Below are positions 6,542 to 12,601 of a stretch of DNA of 12,601 nucleotides, piece by piece. The stretch is from an uncultured Actinomycetes bacterium (GTDB taxonomy: Bacteria; Actinomycetota; Actinomycetes; S36-B12): NCBI GenBank assembly GCA_937902285.1, contig CALGTB010000251.1, positions 1 through 12,601 on the forward strand. Reading direction: 5' to 3'. Each line of letters starts with the position of its first letter. Within the stretch, counting starts at the first letter, position 1. The notes under the pieces were generated by a model. The model saw nothing but the letters and a program-made list of their open reading frames with translations. It searched no databases and had not been told where the DNA came from. Both the position numbers and the translations under genes were made by a program.

Positions 6542-7231
6542 TTGGCCGACTCGGATCGGCAGTCGTGGTGGGATGTCCCCGTCACCATTGCCGTCGCCAT
6601 CGGCGTCGTGCTCCTCATCACCACGTTCGTCGCCAAGCCGTTCTCCATTCCTTCTGGCTCGATGGAGGGGACCCTCGCCATCGGTGACAGGGTCCTGGTG
6701 AACCGCGCGGTCTACCACCTGCGCTCGGTCGAGCGTGGCGACATCGTGGTCTTCGACGGCTCCGACTCGTTCGTGCCGGCCAGCGAGGTGCCCAGCCGCG
6801 ACCCGTTCACGGGTGTCCTGACCTGGATCGGCCAGTCGATCGGGGTCGTGCCGCCCGACTCCACGGACTTCATCAAGAGGGTCATCGGCGTCGGTGGCGA
6901 CCGGGTGACGTGCTGCGACGCCGAGGGCCGCATCACGGTGAACGGCACCCCGCTCGACGAGGAGGCCTACCTCTACGCCGGCGACGCGCCGAGCACGCAG
7001 GGGTTCGATGTCGTGGTTCCACAGGGCATGCTGTGGGTCATGGGCGACCACCGTTCCAACTCGGCTGACTCGCGCGCCCACCTCGGCGACCCCGGAGGCG
7101 GCTTCGTGCCGGAGTCGAAGGTCGTCGGGCGGGCCATGAGCGTGCTGTGGCCCATCGGCAGCCTGCAGAACCTCGAGATCCCGGCGACCTTCGCCACGGT
7201 CGCGCCGCCCACCGCATCGTCGGCGTCCTAG
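6542..7231 (+). CDS. lepB: Type I signal peptidase, first of two tandem copies
   Basis: The enzyme removes signal peptides from exported proteins at the outer face of the cytoplasmic membrane, using a Ser-Lys dyad. The 229-residue product has a short N-terminus, one membrane segment at about residues 12-31, then FSIPSGSMEGTL with catalytic Ser40 and FIKRVIGVGGD with Lys112. The late box MGDHRSNSADSR is complete, with His in place of the more usual Asn after GD. Adjacent cysteines (124-125) occur in the extracytoplasmic part. The start is TTG at 6542, with GAGGG nine bases upstream and only five bases after the rplS stop; no better ATG or GTG lies before the membrane segment. The stop overlaps the next gene's GTG by one base (TAGTG). 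Confidence 0.93.
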   Translation: MADSDRQSWWDVPVTIAVAIGVVLLITTFVAKPFSIPSGSMEGTLAIGDRVLVNRAVYHLRSVERGDIVVFDGSDSFVPASEVPSRDPFTGVLTWIGQSIGVVPPDSTDFIKRVIGVGGDRVTCCDAEGRITVNGTPLDEEAYLYAGDAPSTQGFDVVVPQGMLWVMGDHRSNSADSRAHLGDPGGGFVPESKVVGRAMSVLWPIGSLQNLEIPATFATVAPPTASSAS

Positions 7232-8076
7232 TGGCCGTCTCCGCGCGCGACCCGCACCAGCCGCTGCCCGAGCCGGATCCGGGCATGCGTCGGCGCCATG
7301 CGCGCGGGCAGGCGCCGCGGCGGGAGTCCAGCTCCACCTGGCGGTGGTTCCGCGAGATGGGGATCATCGTCATCTCCGCCCTCGTGCTGTCGGCGCTCGT
7401 GCGGGCGTTCCTCGTCCAGGCGTTCTACGTGCCGAGCGCATCCATGGAGGACACCCTCCTCGTCAGCGACCGGATCCTGGCCTCGAAGATCACCACGACG
7501 CTCACGGGCGTCTCGCGCGGCGAGGTGGTGGTCTTCAAGGACCCCAGCGACTGGCTCGAGGATCCGCCGCCCCCCGCAGGCGGCCTCGCCGGCGCGGTCC
7601 GCAGCGCCATGACGTTCGTCGGGGTCCTTCCCAGCGACACCGGCCAGGACCTCGTCAAGCGTGTCATCGGCGTCGAGGGCGACCGGGTGGCCTGCTGCGA
7701 CGCCACGGGGCACATCGTCCTGAACGGCGTCCCGCTGGTCGAGGACTACATCCTCGCCCCCACGGACCAGGTCGCGTTCGACATCATCGTGCCGCCCGAC
7801 TCCGTGTTCGTCATGGGCGACAACCGCGGCAATTCGCGCGACTCGCGCTTCCACCTGGAGGAGAACAACGGCGCCGTGCCCGTCGGCAACGTCGTGGGCC
7901 GCGTCGTCGTGGTGGTGTGGCCCTTCTCGCAGTTCGGCACGGTCCCGATCCCGAGCGTGTTCGGCGACCCTGCGATCGTCGACGGCCCGCGCGGGATCGG
8001 CCCCTCCACCGCTCCGTCACCCAGCCAGAAGGCCGATCCGGACTCCGAGTCGGAGCCCGGTCCCGACGACCAGTAG
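7231..8076 (+). CDS. lepB: Type I signal peptidase, second of two tandem copies
   Basis: This is a paralogue of the preceding gene with the same catalytic layout. A cytoplasmic arginine- and proline-rich extension of about 42 residues leads into a membrane segment (about 43-66). VPSASMEDTLL follows with catalytic Ser71, then LVKRVIGVEGD with Lys143 and the canonical box MGDNRGNSRDSR. Adjacent cysteines (155-156) match those in the first copy. The 281 residues end in an acidic, Ser/Pro-rich tail after VVWPFSQFG. The GTG at 7231 is chosen because it overlaps the lepB1 stop; the frame extends upstream only inside lepB1. Clusters of signal peptidase genes near rplS are known in actinobacteria (sipWXYZ of Streptomyces lividans). 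The two may differ in substrate preference, which the sequence cannot show. Confidence 0.93.
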   Translation: MAVSARDPHQPLPEPDPGMRRRHARGQAPRRESSSTWRWFREMGIIVISALVLSALVRAFLVQAFYVPSASMEDTLLVSDRILASKITTTLTGVSRGEVVVFKDPSDWLEDPPPPAGGLAGAVRSAMTFVGVLPSDTGQDLVKRVIGVEGDRVACCDATGHIVLNGVPLVEDYILAPTDQVAFDIIVPPDSVFVMGDNRGNSRDSRFHLEENNGAVPVGNVVGRVVVVVWPFSQFGTVPIPSVFGDPAIVDGPRGIGPSTAPSPSQKADPDSESEPGPDDQ

Positions 8077-8088
8077 CGGTGTCGCCGG

Positions 8089-8775
8089 ATGCCGCCCCCT
8101 GAGCCCGTTCGCCGACGCGCCCCGGTGCGCGTGACCCTGCGTGTCGAGAAGGACCTCCTGCGCTCGGGTCGCCAGCTCCTCTGCTCCGTGGACGAGGTGG
8201 GCCGCGGCGCGCTGAGCGGCCCCGTGACGGTCGGGATGGTGCTCATCGACGGCACGGTGCGACGTCCCCTCGCGGGGGTGCGCGACAGCAAGCTGCTCAC
8301 CCCGGCGGCCCGTGAGTCGCTCGTTCCGCGCATCCGGGGCTGGGTGGTCGGCTCCGGGGTCGGCCACGCCTCGGCGGCGGAGATCGACGAGGTCGGCCTC
8401 ATCGCCGCGCTGCGCCTCGCCGGGCGGCGCGCCATGGCCGCACTGCCCGCCGCCCCGGACGCCTTCCTCCTGGACGGCAGCCATGACTGGCTCTCGACCC
8501 CGCAGCAGCCGGGACTCTTCGAGGACCCGCCGGAGGACGCCATCGCCCCCGTGACGACACAGGTCAAGGCCGACCTCACCTGCGCGTCGGTGGCCGCCGC
8601 CAGCGTGCTCGCCAAGACCGAGCGCGATGGCCTGATGGTGCGCCTGGCCGAGGACTTCCCCGGGTACGGCTGGGAGGAGAACAAGGGCTACGCGACGCCG
8701 GAGCACCTGGCGGCGATCCGGCGCCTGGGCACGTGCGTCCAGCATCGGCGGAGCTGGCGCCTGCCCGAGGCCTGA
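8089..8775 (+). CDS. rnhB: Ribonuclease HII
   Basis: RNase HII cuts RNA in RNA-DNA hybrids and starts removal of single ribonucleotides misinserted in DNA. The active-site carboxylates are visible as Asp35-Glu36 in SVDEVGRGALSGP, Asp129 in FLLDGSHDW and Asp162 in VKADLTCASVAAASVLAK. The C-terminal YGWEENKGYATPEHLAAIRRLG is also typical. The 228 residues are longer than the E. coli protein (198), owing to an N-terminal extension and an insert between Asp129 and Asp162, as usual in actinobacteria. The ATG at 8089 is 12 bases after lepB2 but lacks a clear ribosome binding site. GTG at 8125 or 8131 is a real alternative, since family similarity begins about there. Function is secure; the start is less so. 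Confidence 0.94.
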   Translation: MPPPEPVRRRAPVRVTLRVEKDLLRSGRQLLCSVDEVGRGALSGPVTVGMVLIDGTVRRPLAGVRDSKLLTPAARESLVPRIRGWVVGSGVGHASAAEIDEVGLIAALRLAGRRAMAALPAAPDAFLLDGSHDWLSTPQQPGLFEDPPEDAIAPVTTQVKADLTCASVAAASVLAKTERDGLMVRLAEDFPGYGWEENKGYATPEHLAAIRRLGTCVQHRRSWRLPEA

Positions 8776-8901
8776 GGGCGCAGGGCCGCGGCGGCCGTGC
8801 ACAGTGCCGCGCGGCGACGGCTCGACGTCCACAGGCGCACCTGCGCCCATGGGCACCTGCGTCGGGCGGCGGGAGCGTTCGTCCCGAAGGGGGTGAGCGC
8901 C
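8776..8901. other. 126-base rnhB-yraN intergenic gap, no gene seen
   Basis: I find no gene or clear promoter here. In many actinobacteria, including Mycobacterium tuberculosis, a DUF2469 gene follows rnhB; no remnant of it is visible. The gap is G/C-rich with self-complementary strings. GGGCGCAGG (8776-8784, right after the rnhB stop) is complementary to CCTGCGCCC (8840-8848). Palindromes lie at 8806-8815 and 8845-8854, and GCACCTGCG occurs directly at 8837 and 8853. A folded RNA is possible, but at this composition some of this is expected by chance. Confidence 0.6.
8887..8893 (+). promoter_or_regulatory. Ribosome binding site of yraN
   Basis: AAGGGGG lies eight bases before the ATG at 8902 and selects that start over the in-frame GTG at 8797. 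Confidence 0.75.
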
Positions 8902-9255
8902 ATGCGCGCCAAGGACGCACTGGGCCGGTACGGCGAGGACCTCGCCGTGGCCCATCTCGAGCGGCAGGGGATGACCATCCTCGCCCGCAACTGGCGGTGC
9001 GAGCTGGGGGAGGTCGACGTCATCGCGCGGGACGGCGCGCGCCTGGTCGTCTGTGAGGTCAAGACGCGCAGCAGCGAGCGGTACGGCAGCCCGGTCGAGG
9101 CCGTGGGGCCCCGCAAGGTGCGGCGGCTGCGGCAGCTCGCCCTGCGCTGGCTCGACGAGCAGCAGGTGCACGTGCCCGAGATCCGCTTCGACGTCATCGG
9201 CATCGTCCAGCCGCCGGCCGGACCACCGGTGCTGCTGCACGTCGTCGGGGTGTAG
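8902..9255 (+). CDS. yraN: YraN/UPF0102 family nuclease-fold protein
   Basis: The 117-residue protein belongs to the UPF0102 family, which has a restriction-endonuclease-like (PD-(D/E)XK) fold. Its cellular role is not established, though it often sits beside comM and dprA. The motif is clear: LGRYGEDLAVAHLERQG, then NWRCELGEVDVIARDG with the conserved Glu/Asp, then LVVCEVKTRSS with the E-x-K. A helix rich in Arg and Leu (PRKVRRLRQLALRWL) and a short C-terminal strand, IRFDVIGIV, complete the family pattern. The chosen ATG follows AAGGGGG by eight bases; an upstream in-frame GTG at 8797 would add 35 arginine-rich residues with no family likeness. The stop shares a base with a GTG six bases upstream of the comM ATG, suggesting coupling. 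Confidence 0.93.
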   Translation: MRAKDALGRYGEDLAVAHLERQGMTILARNWRCELGEVDVIARDGARLVVCEVKTRSSERYGSPVEAVGPRKVRRLRQLALRWLDEQQVHVPEIRFDVIGIVQPPAGPPVLLHVVGV

Positions 9256-9260
9256 TGCCC

Positions 9261-10778
9261 ATGGCATTGGCGCAGGTGCACGGAGTCGTGGTCTGGGGCG
9301 TCTCGGGTGCCCTGGTGCGGGTCGAGGTCGACGTGTCGAGTGGCCTGCCGAGCGTCGGCGTCATCGGTCTCCCGGACACGTCGGTGTCCGAGTCGCGATG
9401 GCGGGTGCGCTCCGCGGTAGCCAGCATCGATGCGACCTGGCCCAACCAGAGGGTGACCATCAGCCTGTCGCCGGCCGAGGTGCCCAAGAACGGAGCCGGA
9501 CTGGACCTGCCGATCGCCGTGGGGGTGCTGCTCGCCAGCGACCAGCTCCCGGGCGCGGACGTGTCGGCGACCACGTTCATCGGCGAGCTCGGTCTTGACG
9601 GCCGCCTGCGGCCCACGCGCGGGGCGATGGCCGGGGCGCTCGCCGCACGCGCCGGCGGCCTCGACCGCATCATCGTGGCGCCGCAGAACGCGTCCGAGAT
9701 CGCCCGGCTCCCGGGCATCGCCGTGGTGTCGGCGCGCGACCTCGCGGGAGTGGTGGCGATCCTCCGGGGCGCCGACCCGGGTGAGAACGTGCCCGTTCCA
9801 CCCGAACGCGAGGCGCTCGAGGGTCCGGACCTGTGCGACGTTCGAGGCCACGACCATGCCCGCTTCGCCCTGGCCGTCGCCGCAGCGGGCGGTCATCACA
9901 TGGCCCTCGTCGGGCCTCCCGGCGTGGGCAAGACGATGCTGGCCGAGCGGTTGCCCGGCCTGCTGCCCGACCTCGACGACGAGACGGCGGTCGAGGTGGC
10001 GGCGATCCACTCGGTGGCTGGCCTCACCCGCCCCGACGTCACCCGGCCGCCCTATCGGGCGCCGCATCACTCGGCCTCCAGCGCCGCACTCCTCGGAGCA
10101 GCCCAGGGCCACCGCGTGCGGCCCGGAGCCGTGACGCTCGCCCACCGGGGGGTGCTGTTCCTCGACGAGGCGCCGGAGTTCTCGCGGCCGAGCCTCGAGG
10201 GCCTGCGCCAGCCCCTCGAGTCCGGGCAGGTGTCGCTGCACCGCAGCGGATGGGCCGGTCTGCTCCCGGCCGCGTTCCAGCTCGTCCTGGCAGCGAACCC
10301 GTGCCCCTGCGGCCAGCGGACCGGGAACGGCGCAGGCTGCTCGTGTCCCGCGCAGGCCGTGCGCCGCTATGCGAGCCGGCTCTCGGGGCCCCTCGTCGAT
10401 CGCATCGACATCAGGATGTGGCTCACCCAGCCGTCCGGCGCCGAACTCGCGGCCCAGCAGGGAGGCGACGACTCGGCCACCGTGCGGGCGAGGGTGGTGC
10501 AGGCCCGGGCCCGGGCCAGCCACCGCTTCGCCGGCCTGCCGTGGGCCACCAATGCCGCCATCCCCGCCGGCCGCCTCCGGCGCGACTGGCGTCCGTCCTC
10601 GGGTGGCGCCGACCTGCTGGCCGACCTGGAGCGCCGGGCCGTCAACCTGCGCGGGCCTGACCGGGTGCTGCGGATGGCATGGACCGTGGCCGACCTCGCC
10701 GGCCGCGACCGGCCGGGGCGCGACGACGTCGCCGTCGCCCTCGGCCTGCGCGGCGCCGGACTGGGGTGGCCGGCGTGA
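9261..10778 (+). CDS. comM: ComM-type Mg chelatase-like AAA+ ATPase (YifB)
   Basis: ComM is a hexameric AAA+ helicase that promotes branch migration during integration of single-stranded DNA in natural transformation. The older name Mg chelatase-related reflects fold similarity, not function. The 505 residues match the family (E. coli about 506). Order: an N-terminal ChlI-like domain (GLPSVGVIGLPD, LSPAEVPKNGAGLDLPIA, FIGELGLDG), then Walker A GPPGVGKT with Lys224, and Walker B GVLFLDEAPEF with Asp302-Glu303. A cysteine pair cluster follows (Cys348, 350, 360, 362, in NPCPCG and CSCP), then RYASRLSGPLVDRIDI and the C-terminal domain. The ATG at 9261 begins the family's usual MALA start; a GTG at 9255 would add only two residues. 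The stop overlaps the dprA start by four bases (GTGA). Confidence 0.95.
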   Translation: MALAQVHGVVVWGVSGALVRVEVDVSSGLPSVGVIGLPDTSVSESRWRVRSAVASIDATWPNQRVTISLSPAEVPKNGAGLDLPIAVGVLLASDQLPGADVSATTFIGELGLDGRLRPTRGAMAGALAARAGGLDRIIVAPQNASEIARLPGIAVVSARDLAGVVAILRGADPGENVPVPPEREALEGPDLCDVRGHDHARFALAVAAAGGHHMALVGPPGVGKTMLAERLPGLLPDLDDETAVEVAAIHSVAGLTRPDVTRPPYRAPHHSASSAALLGAAQGHRVRPGAVTLAHRGVLFLDEAPEFSRPSLEGLRQPLESGQVSLHRSGWAGLLPAAFQLVLAANPCPCGQRTGNGAGCSCPAQAVRRYASRLSGPLVDRIDIRMWLTQPSGAELAAQQGGDDSATVRARVVQARARASHRFAGLPWATNAAIPAGRLRRDWRPSSGGADLLADLERRAVNLRGPDRVLRMAWTVADLAGRDRPGRDDVAVALGLRGAGLGWPA

Positions 10779-11905
10779 GCGACGGTGTCGCCGAGCGCCG
10801 TGCGCTGATCAGGCTGGCCCACGGAGTCGAGCCGGGTGATGCACGGATCGGCCGCCTCGTCGCGGAGTCGGGGGCTGTTGCGGCGCTGGCCCGCCTCCGG
10901 GACACCGGGCGGGGCAGCGTGCACCTGGACGGCATCCGCGCCCGGCTGGCATCTGCCGGCCCGGACGATCCCGACGCCAGGGCGACCGAGGTCGGCGCCG
11001 CGATCGTGACCCGGCTCGACCGCGACTGGCCGAGCCAGCTCGACGACCTCGGGCACCAGGCTCCCTTCGCCCTGTGGGTGTCGGGGGCCGCGAGCCTGCG
11101 CCTGCTGGCCCTGCGCAGCGTTGCCGTGGTCGGCGCGCGGGCGTGCACCGCCTACGGCGAGGAGGTCGCCCGGTCCTGGTCGGCGGAACTGGGCGGTGAG
11201 CGGTGGTCGGTGCTGTCGGGAGGGGCGTACGGCATCGACGCCGCGGCCCATCGCGGTGCCCTGGCGGCCGGCGGAACGACGATCTGCGTGCTCGCCGGCG
11301 GCGTGGACATGCCCTACCCGCGCGCCCACGACGCCCTGATCGCCCGCATCGCCGACGAGGGGCTCGTGGTCAGCGAGTCGCCGCCCGGCGAGTCGGTGCG
11401 CCGTCAGCGCTTCCTGTCCCGCAACCGCCTCATCGCCGCCCTCAGCCGCGCGACGCTGGTGGTCGAGGCGGCTGCCCGATCAGGCACCATCGCCACGGCA
11501 CGCGCCGCCGCCGCGATGAACCGCCCGGTGCTCGCGGTGCCCGGTCCCGTGACCTCTCCGGCCTCGGCGGGCTGCCACCGCATGATCCGGGACGGCGACG
11601 CCCTCCTCGTCGAGTCGCCCGGTGACGTCCTCGACCTGCTCGACCTGTCGCATGCCTCCCACTCCCACGGTCCCGTGGCCCCGGACCCGCGTCCTCGTGA
11701 CGGGCTGGCGGCCCGCGAGCGCACCGTGCTCGATGCCGTGCCCTCCCGCGGAACGGTCACGGCCGAGGCGCTCGCGGCTGCCGCCGCCGTCCCGATCCAG
11801 GAGGCCTGGGCGGCGCTCGGGGTTCTCGAGGCGGGCGGCTGGGTGCTGGCCGATGCTGAGGGCTGGCGGCTGGCGCGCCTGACCCCTCGGAGACGCGACG
11901 CTTGA
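10775..11905 (+). CDS. dprA: DNA processing protein DprA (Smf)
   Basis: DprA binds incoming single-stranded DNA and loads RecA onto it, and is widespread even in bacteria not known to be transformable. The 376 residues equal the usual length. An N-terminal helical domain of about 110 residues precedes the Rossmann-like core: VAVVGAR at 116-122, SGGAYGID at 148-155, AGGVDMPYPRAHDAL, SRNRLIAALS from 215, VVEAAARSGTIATA, and RPVLAVPGPV. After a Pro/Ser/His-rich linker, a C-terminal winged-helix domain (DAVPSRGTVTAEALA to LEAGGWVLA) is present. The GTG at 10775 overlaps the comM stop by four bases; the frame extends further upstream only inside comM. With yraN and comM it forms a compact DNA-uptake/recombination cluster. 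Confidence 0.95.
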   Translation: MSDGVAERRALIRLAHGVEPGDARIGRLVAESGAVAALARLRDTGRGSVHLDGIRARLASAGPDDPDARATEVGAAIVTRLDRDWPSQLDDLGHQAPFALWVSGAASLRLLALRSVAVVGARACTAYGEEVARSWSAELGGERWSVLSGGAYGIDAAAHRGALAAGGTTICVLAGGVDMPYPRAHDALIARIADEGLVVSESPPGESVRRQRFLSRNRLIAALSRATLVVEAAARSGTIATARAAAAMNRPVLAVPGPVTSPASAGCHRMIRDGDALLVESPGDVLDLLDLSHASHSHGPVAPDPRPRDGLAARERTVLDAVPSRGTVTAEALAAAAAVPIQEAWAALGVLEAGGWVLADAEGWRLARLTPRRRDA

Positions 11906-11917
11906 CACCATGGGCGG

Positions 11918-12601
11918 GTGGCCGCTGAACCCGTGCTCGCCCCCGCGCTCGACGACGCCCTCACCGGCTTCGTCGCCCATGTGCGCGACGAGCGCGGGCG
12001 CAGTGCGCACACGGTGCGCGCCTACCGCGGCGACGTGCTCGATCTCCTGTCCTACTGCTCGGACCGCTCGGTCACGAGTCCGGACCAGGTGACGCTCGCC
12101 CACCTGCGGGGCTGGCTGGCCCTGCAGAGCGGCCATGGTCGGGCCCGGGCCACGGTGGCGCGGCGCGCCGCGTCAGCCCGGGCGTTCACGGCGTGGTGCC
12201 ATCAGCGCGGGCTGTCGGGCACGGACGCGGGCGACCGGCTCGCCAGCCCGGCCGTGGGGCGCACCCTGCCGACCGTGCTGGACAGGGGCGAGGCCGATCG
12301 CCTCATGGCGCATGCCGCGGTGGCGGCCGACGACGGGGACCCCGTCGCGATCCGCGACAGGGCCATCGTCGAGCTGCTGTACGCGACGGGCATCCGCGTG
12401 GCGGAGCTGTGCGCCTCGGACACGGCGGACGTCGACCACGACCGGCGCACGATCCGGGTGCTCGGCAAGGGCGGCAAGGAGCGCACGGTCCCGTTCGGGC
12501 TGCCCGCGGCACGGGCGCTCGACGCCTGGCTGGCCGTGCGGCCGCGCCTCACCGAGGCGGCCGGGGGAGCGCTGTTCGTGGGGGCTCGGGGCGGCAGGAT
12601 C
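11918..12601 (+). CDS. xerC: Tyrosine recombinase XerC, 3' end outside the window
   Basis: XerC acts with XerD at dif to resolve chromosome dimers at cell division. The frame begins with GTG at 11918, 12 bases after the dprA stop, and runs 228 codons to the window edge. The N-terminal SAM-like core-binding domain is clear: ALTGFVAHVRDERGRSAHTVRAYRGDV, then VTLAHLRGWLALQ and a helix ending ASARAFTAWC. The catalytic domain begins near LPTVLDRGEADRLM. It shows the first catalytic arginine, Arg160 in ELLYATGIRVAELCA, and the beta-hairpin lysine in VLGKGGKERTVPFG. The His-x-x-Arg box, second His/Trp and tyrosine nucleophile lie beyond the window. Position after dprA favours XerC over XerD. The GTG lacks a normally spaced ribosome binding site; GTG at 11933 is an alternative. 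Confidence 0.9.
   Translation, partial: MAAEPVLAPALDDALTGFVAHVRDERGRSAHTVRAYRGDVLDLLSYCSDRSVTSPDQVTLAHLRGWLALQSGHGRARATVARRAASARAFTAWCHQRGLSGTDAGDRLASPAVGRTLPTVLDRGEADRLMAHAAVAADDGDPVAIRDRAIVELLYATGIRVAELCASDTADVDHDRRTIRVLGKGGKERTVPFGLPAARALDAWLAVRPRLTEAAGGALFVGARGGRI

Noticed and set aside
9373..9390. Seven-base inverted repeat with a four-base loop in comM
   Set aside because: Repeats of this length are expected several times in 12.6 kb at this composition, and it lies in conserved coding sequence.
8688..10523. 611-codon open frame on the minus strand opposite rnhB, yraN and comM
   Set aside because: High G+C removes stop codons from antisense frames. The plus strand here carries three genes with catalytic motifs in order.
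11902..11907. TTGACA, a perfect consensus -35, overlapping the dprA stop
   Set aside because: At 17 bases spacing the sequence is CTGAAC, already inside xerC, with no -10 likeness. Probably chance.
11910..11912. ATG as the start of xerC
   Set aside because: It is in another frame, which encodes a Pro/Ser-rich shadow ending at 12092. The XerC frame begins at GTG 11918.

Overview
The window reads as a chromosomal housekeeping locus of a high-G+C actinomycete. By eye the G+C is near 70%, with strong G/C at third codon positions, many GTG starts and one TTG start. Gene order also fits: signal recognition particle, S16/KH/RimM/TrmD, L19/signal peptidases/RNase HII, YraN/ComM/DprA/XerC is the usual actinobacterial arrangement. 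A Propionibacteriales-type organism (Nocardioides or Aeromicrobium relatives) is my guess from overall flavour only. I see no insertion sequence, phage gene, CRISPR array, tRNA or rRNA.

Layout. (1) Bases 1-1351 hold most of ffh, cut at its 5' end. (2) A 180-base gap carries a likely promoter and a structured leader. After it comes a tightly coupled plus-strand operon (1532-4282): rpsP with a very long acidic tail, khpA, rimM, trmD and a DinB/DUF664-type gene. (3) A phosphoglucomutase gene, pgm, lies on the minus strand (4305-5957), convergent with that operon and divergent from the next. (4) A 216-base divergent intergenic region holds the rplS promoter and a strongly structured leader. (5) A second plus-strand series follows: rplS, two tandem type I signal peptidases, rnhB, a 126-base gap, yraN, comM, dprA, and xerC running off the right edge.

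How the genes fit together. The first half makes and matures the translation machinery: S16, a KH RNA-binding protein, the 30S maturation factor RimM, the tRNA m1G37 methyltransferase TrmD, and L19. It also covers the secretory route, with Ffh targeting proteins to the membrane and two signal peptidases trimming them. The second half is DNA metabolism: RNase HII, the YraN nuclease-fold protein, ComM and DprA for handling incoming single-stranded DNA, and XerC for chromosome dimer resolution. Several junctions overlap by 1 or 4 bases, implying translational coupling.

The gene content is ordinary. The less ordinary material is regulatory. The rpsP and rplS genes share a nearly identical 17-base promoter box (16/17). 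Their leaders can be folded into similar structures: a bulged hairpin directly abutting a GTCCGC/GCGGAC stem, with a possible pseudoknot reaching the ribosome-binding-site region. A 35-base almost perfect palindrome also lies inside rimM. These folds were worked out by hand and have not been tested by computation or comparison.
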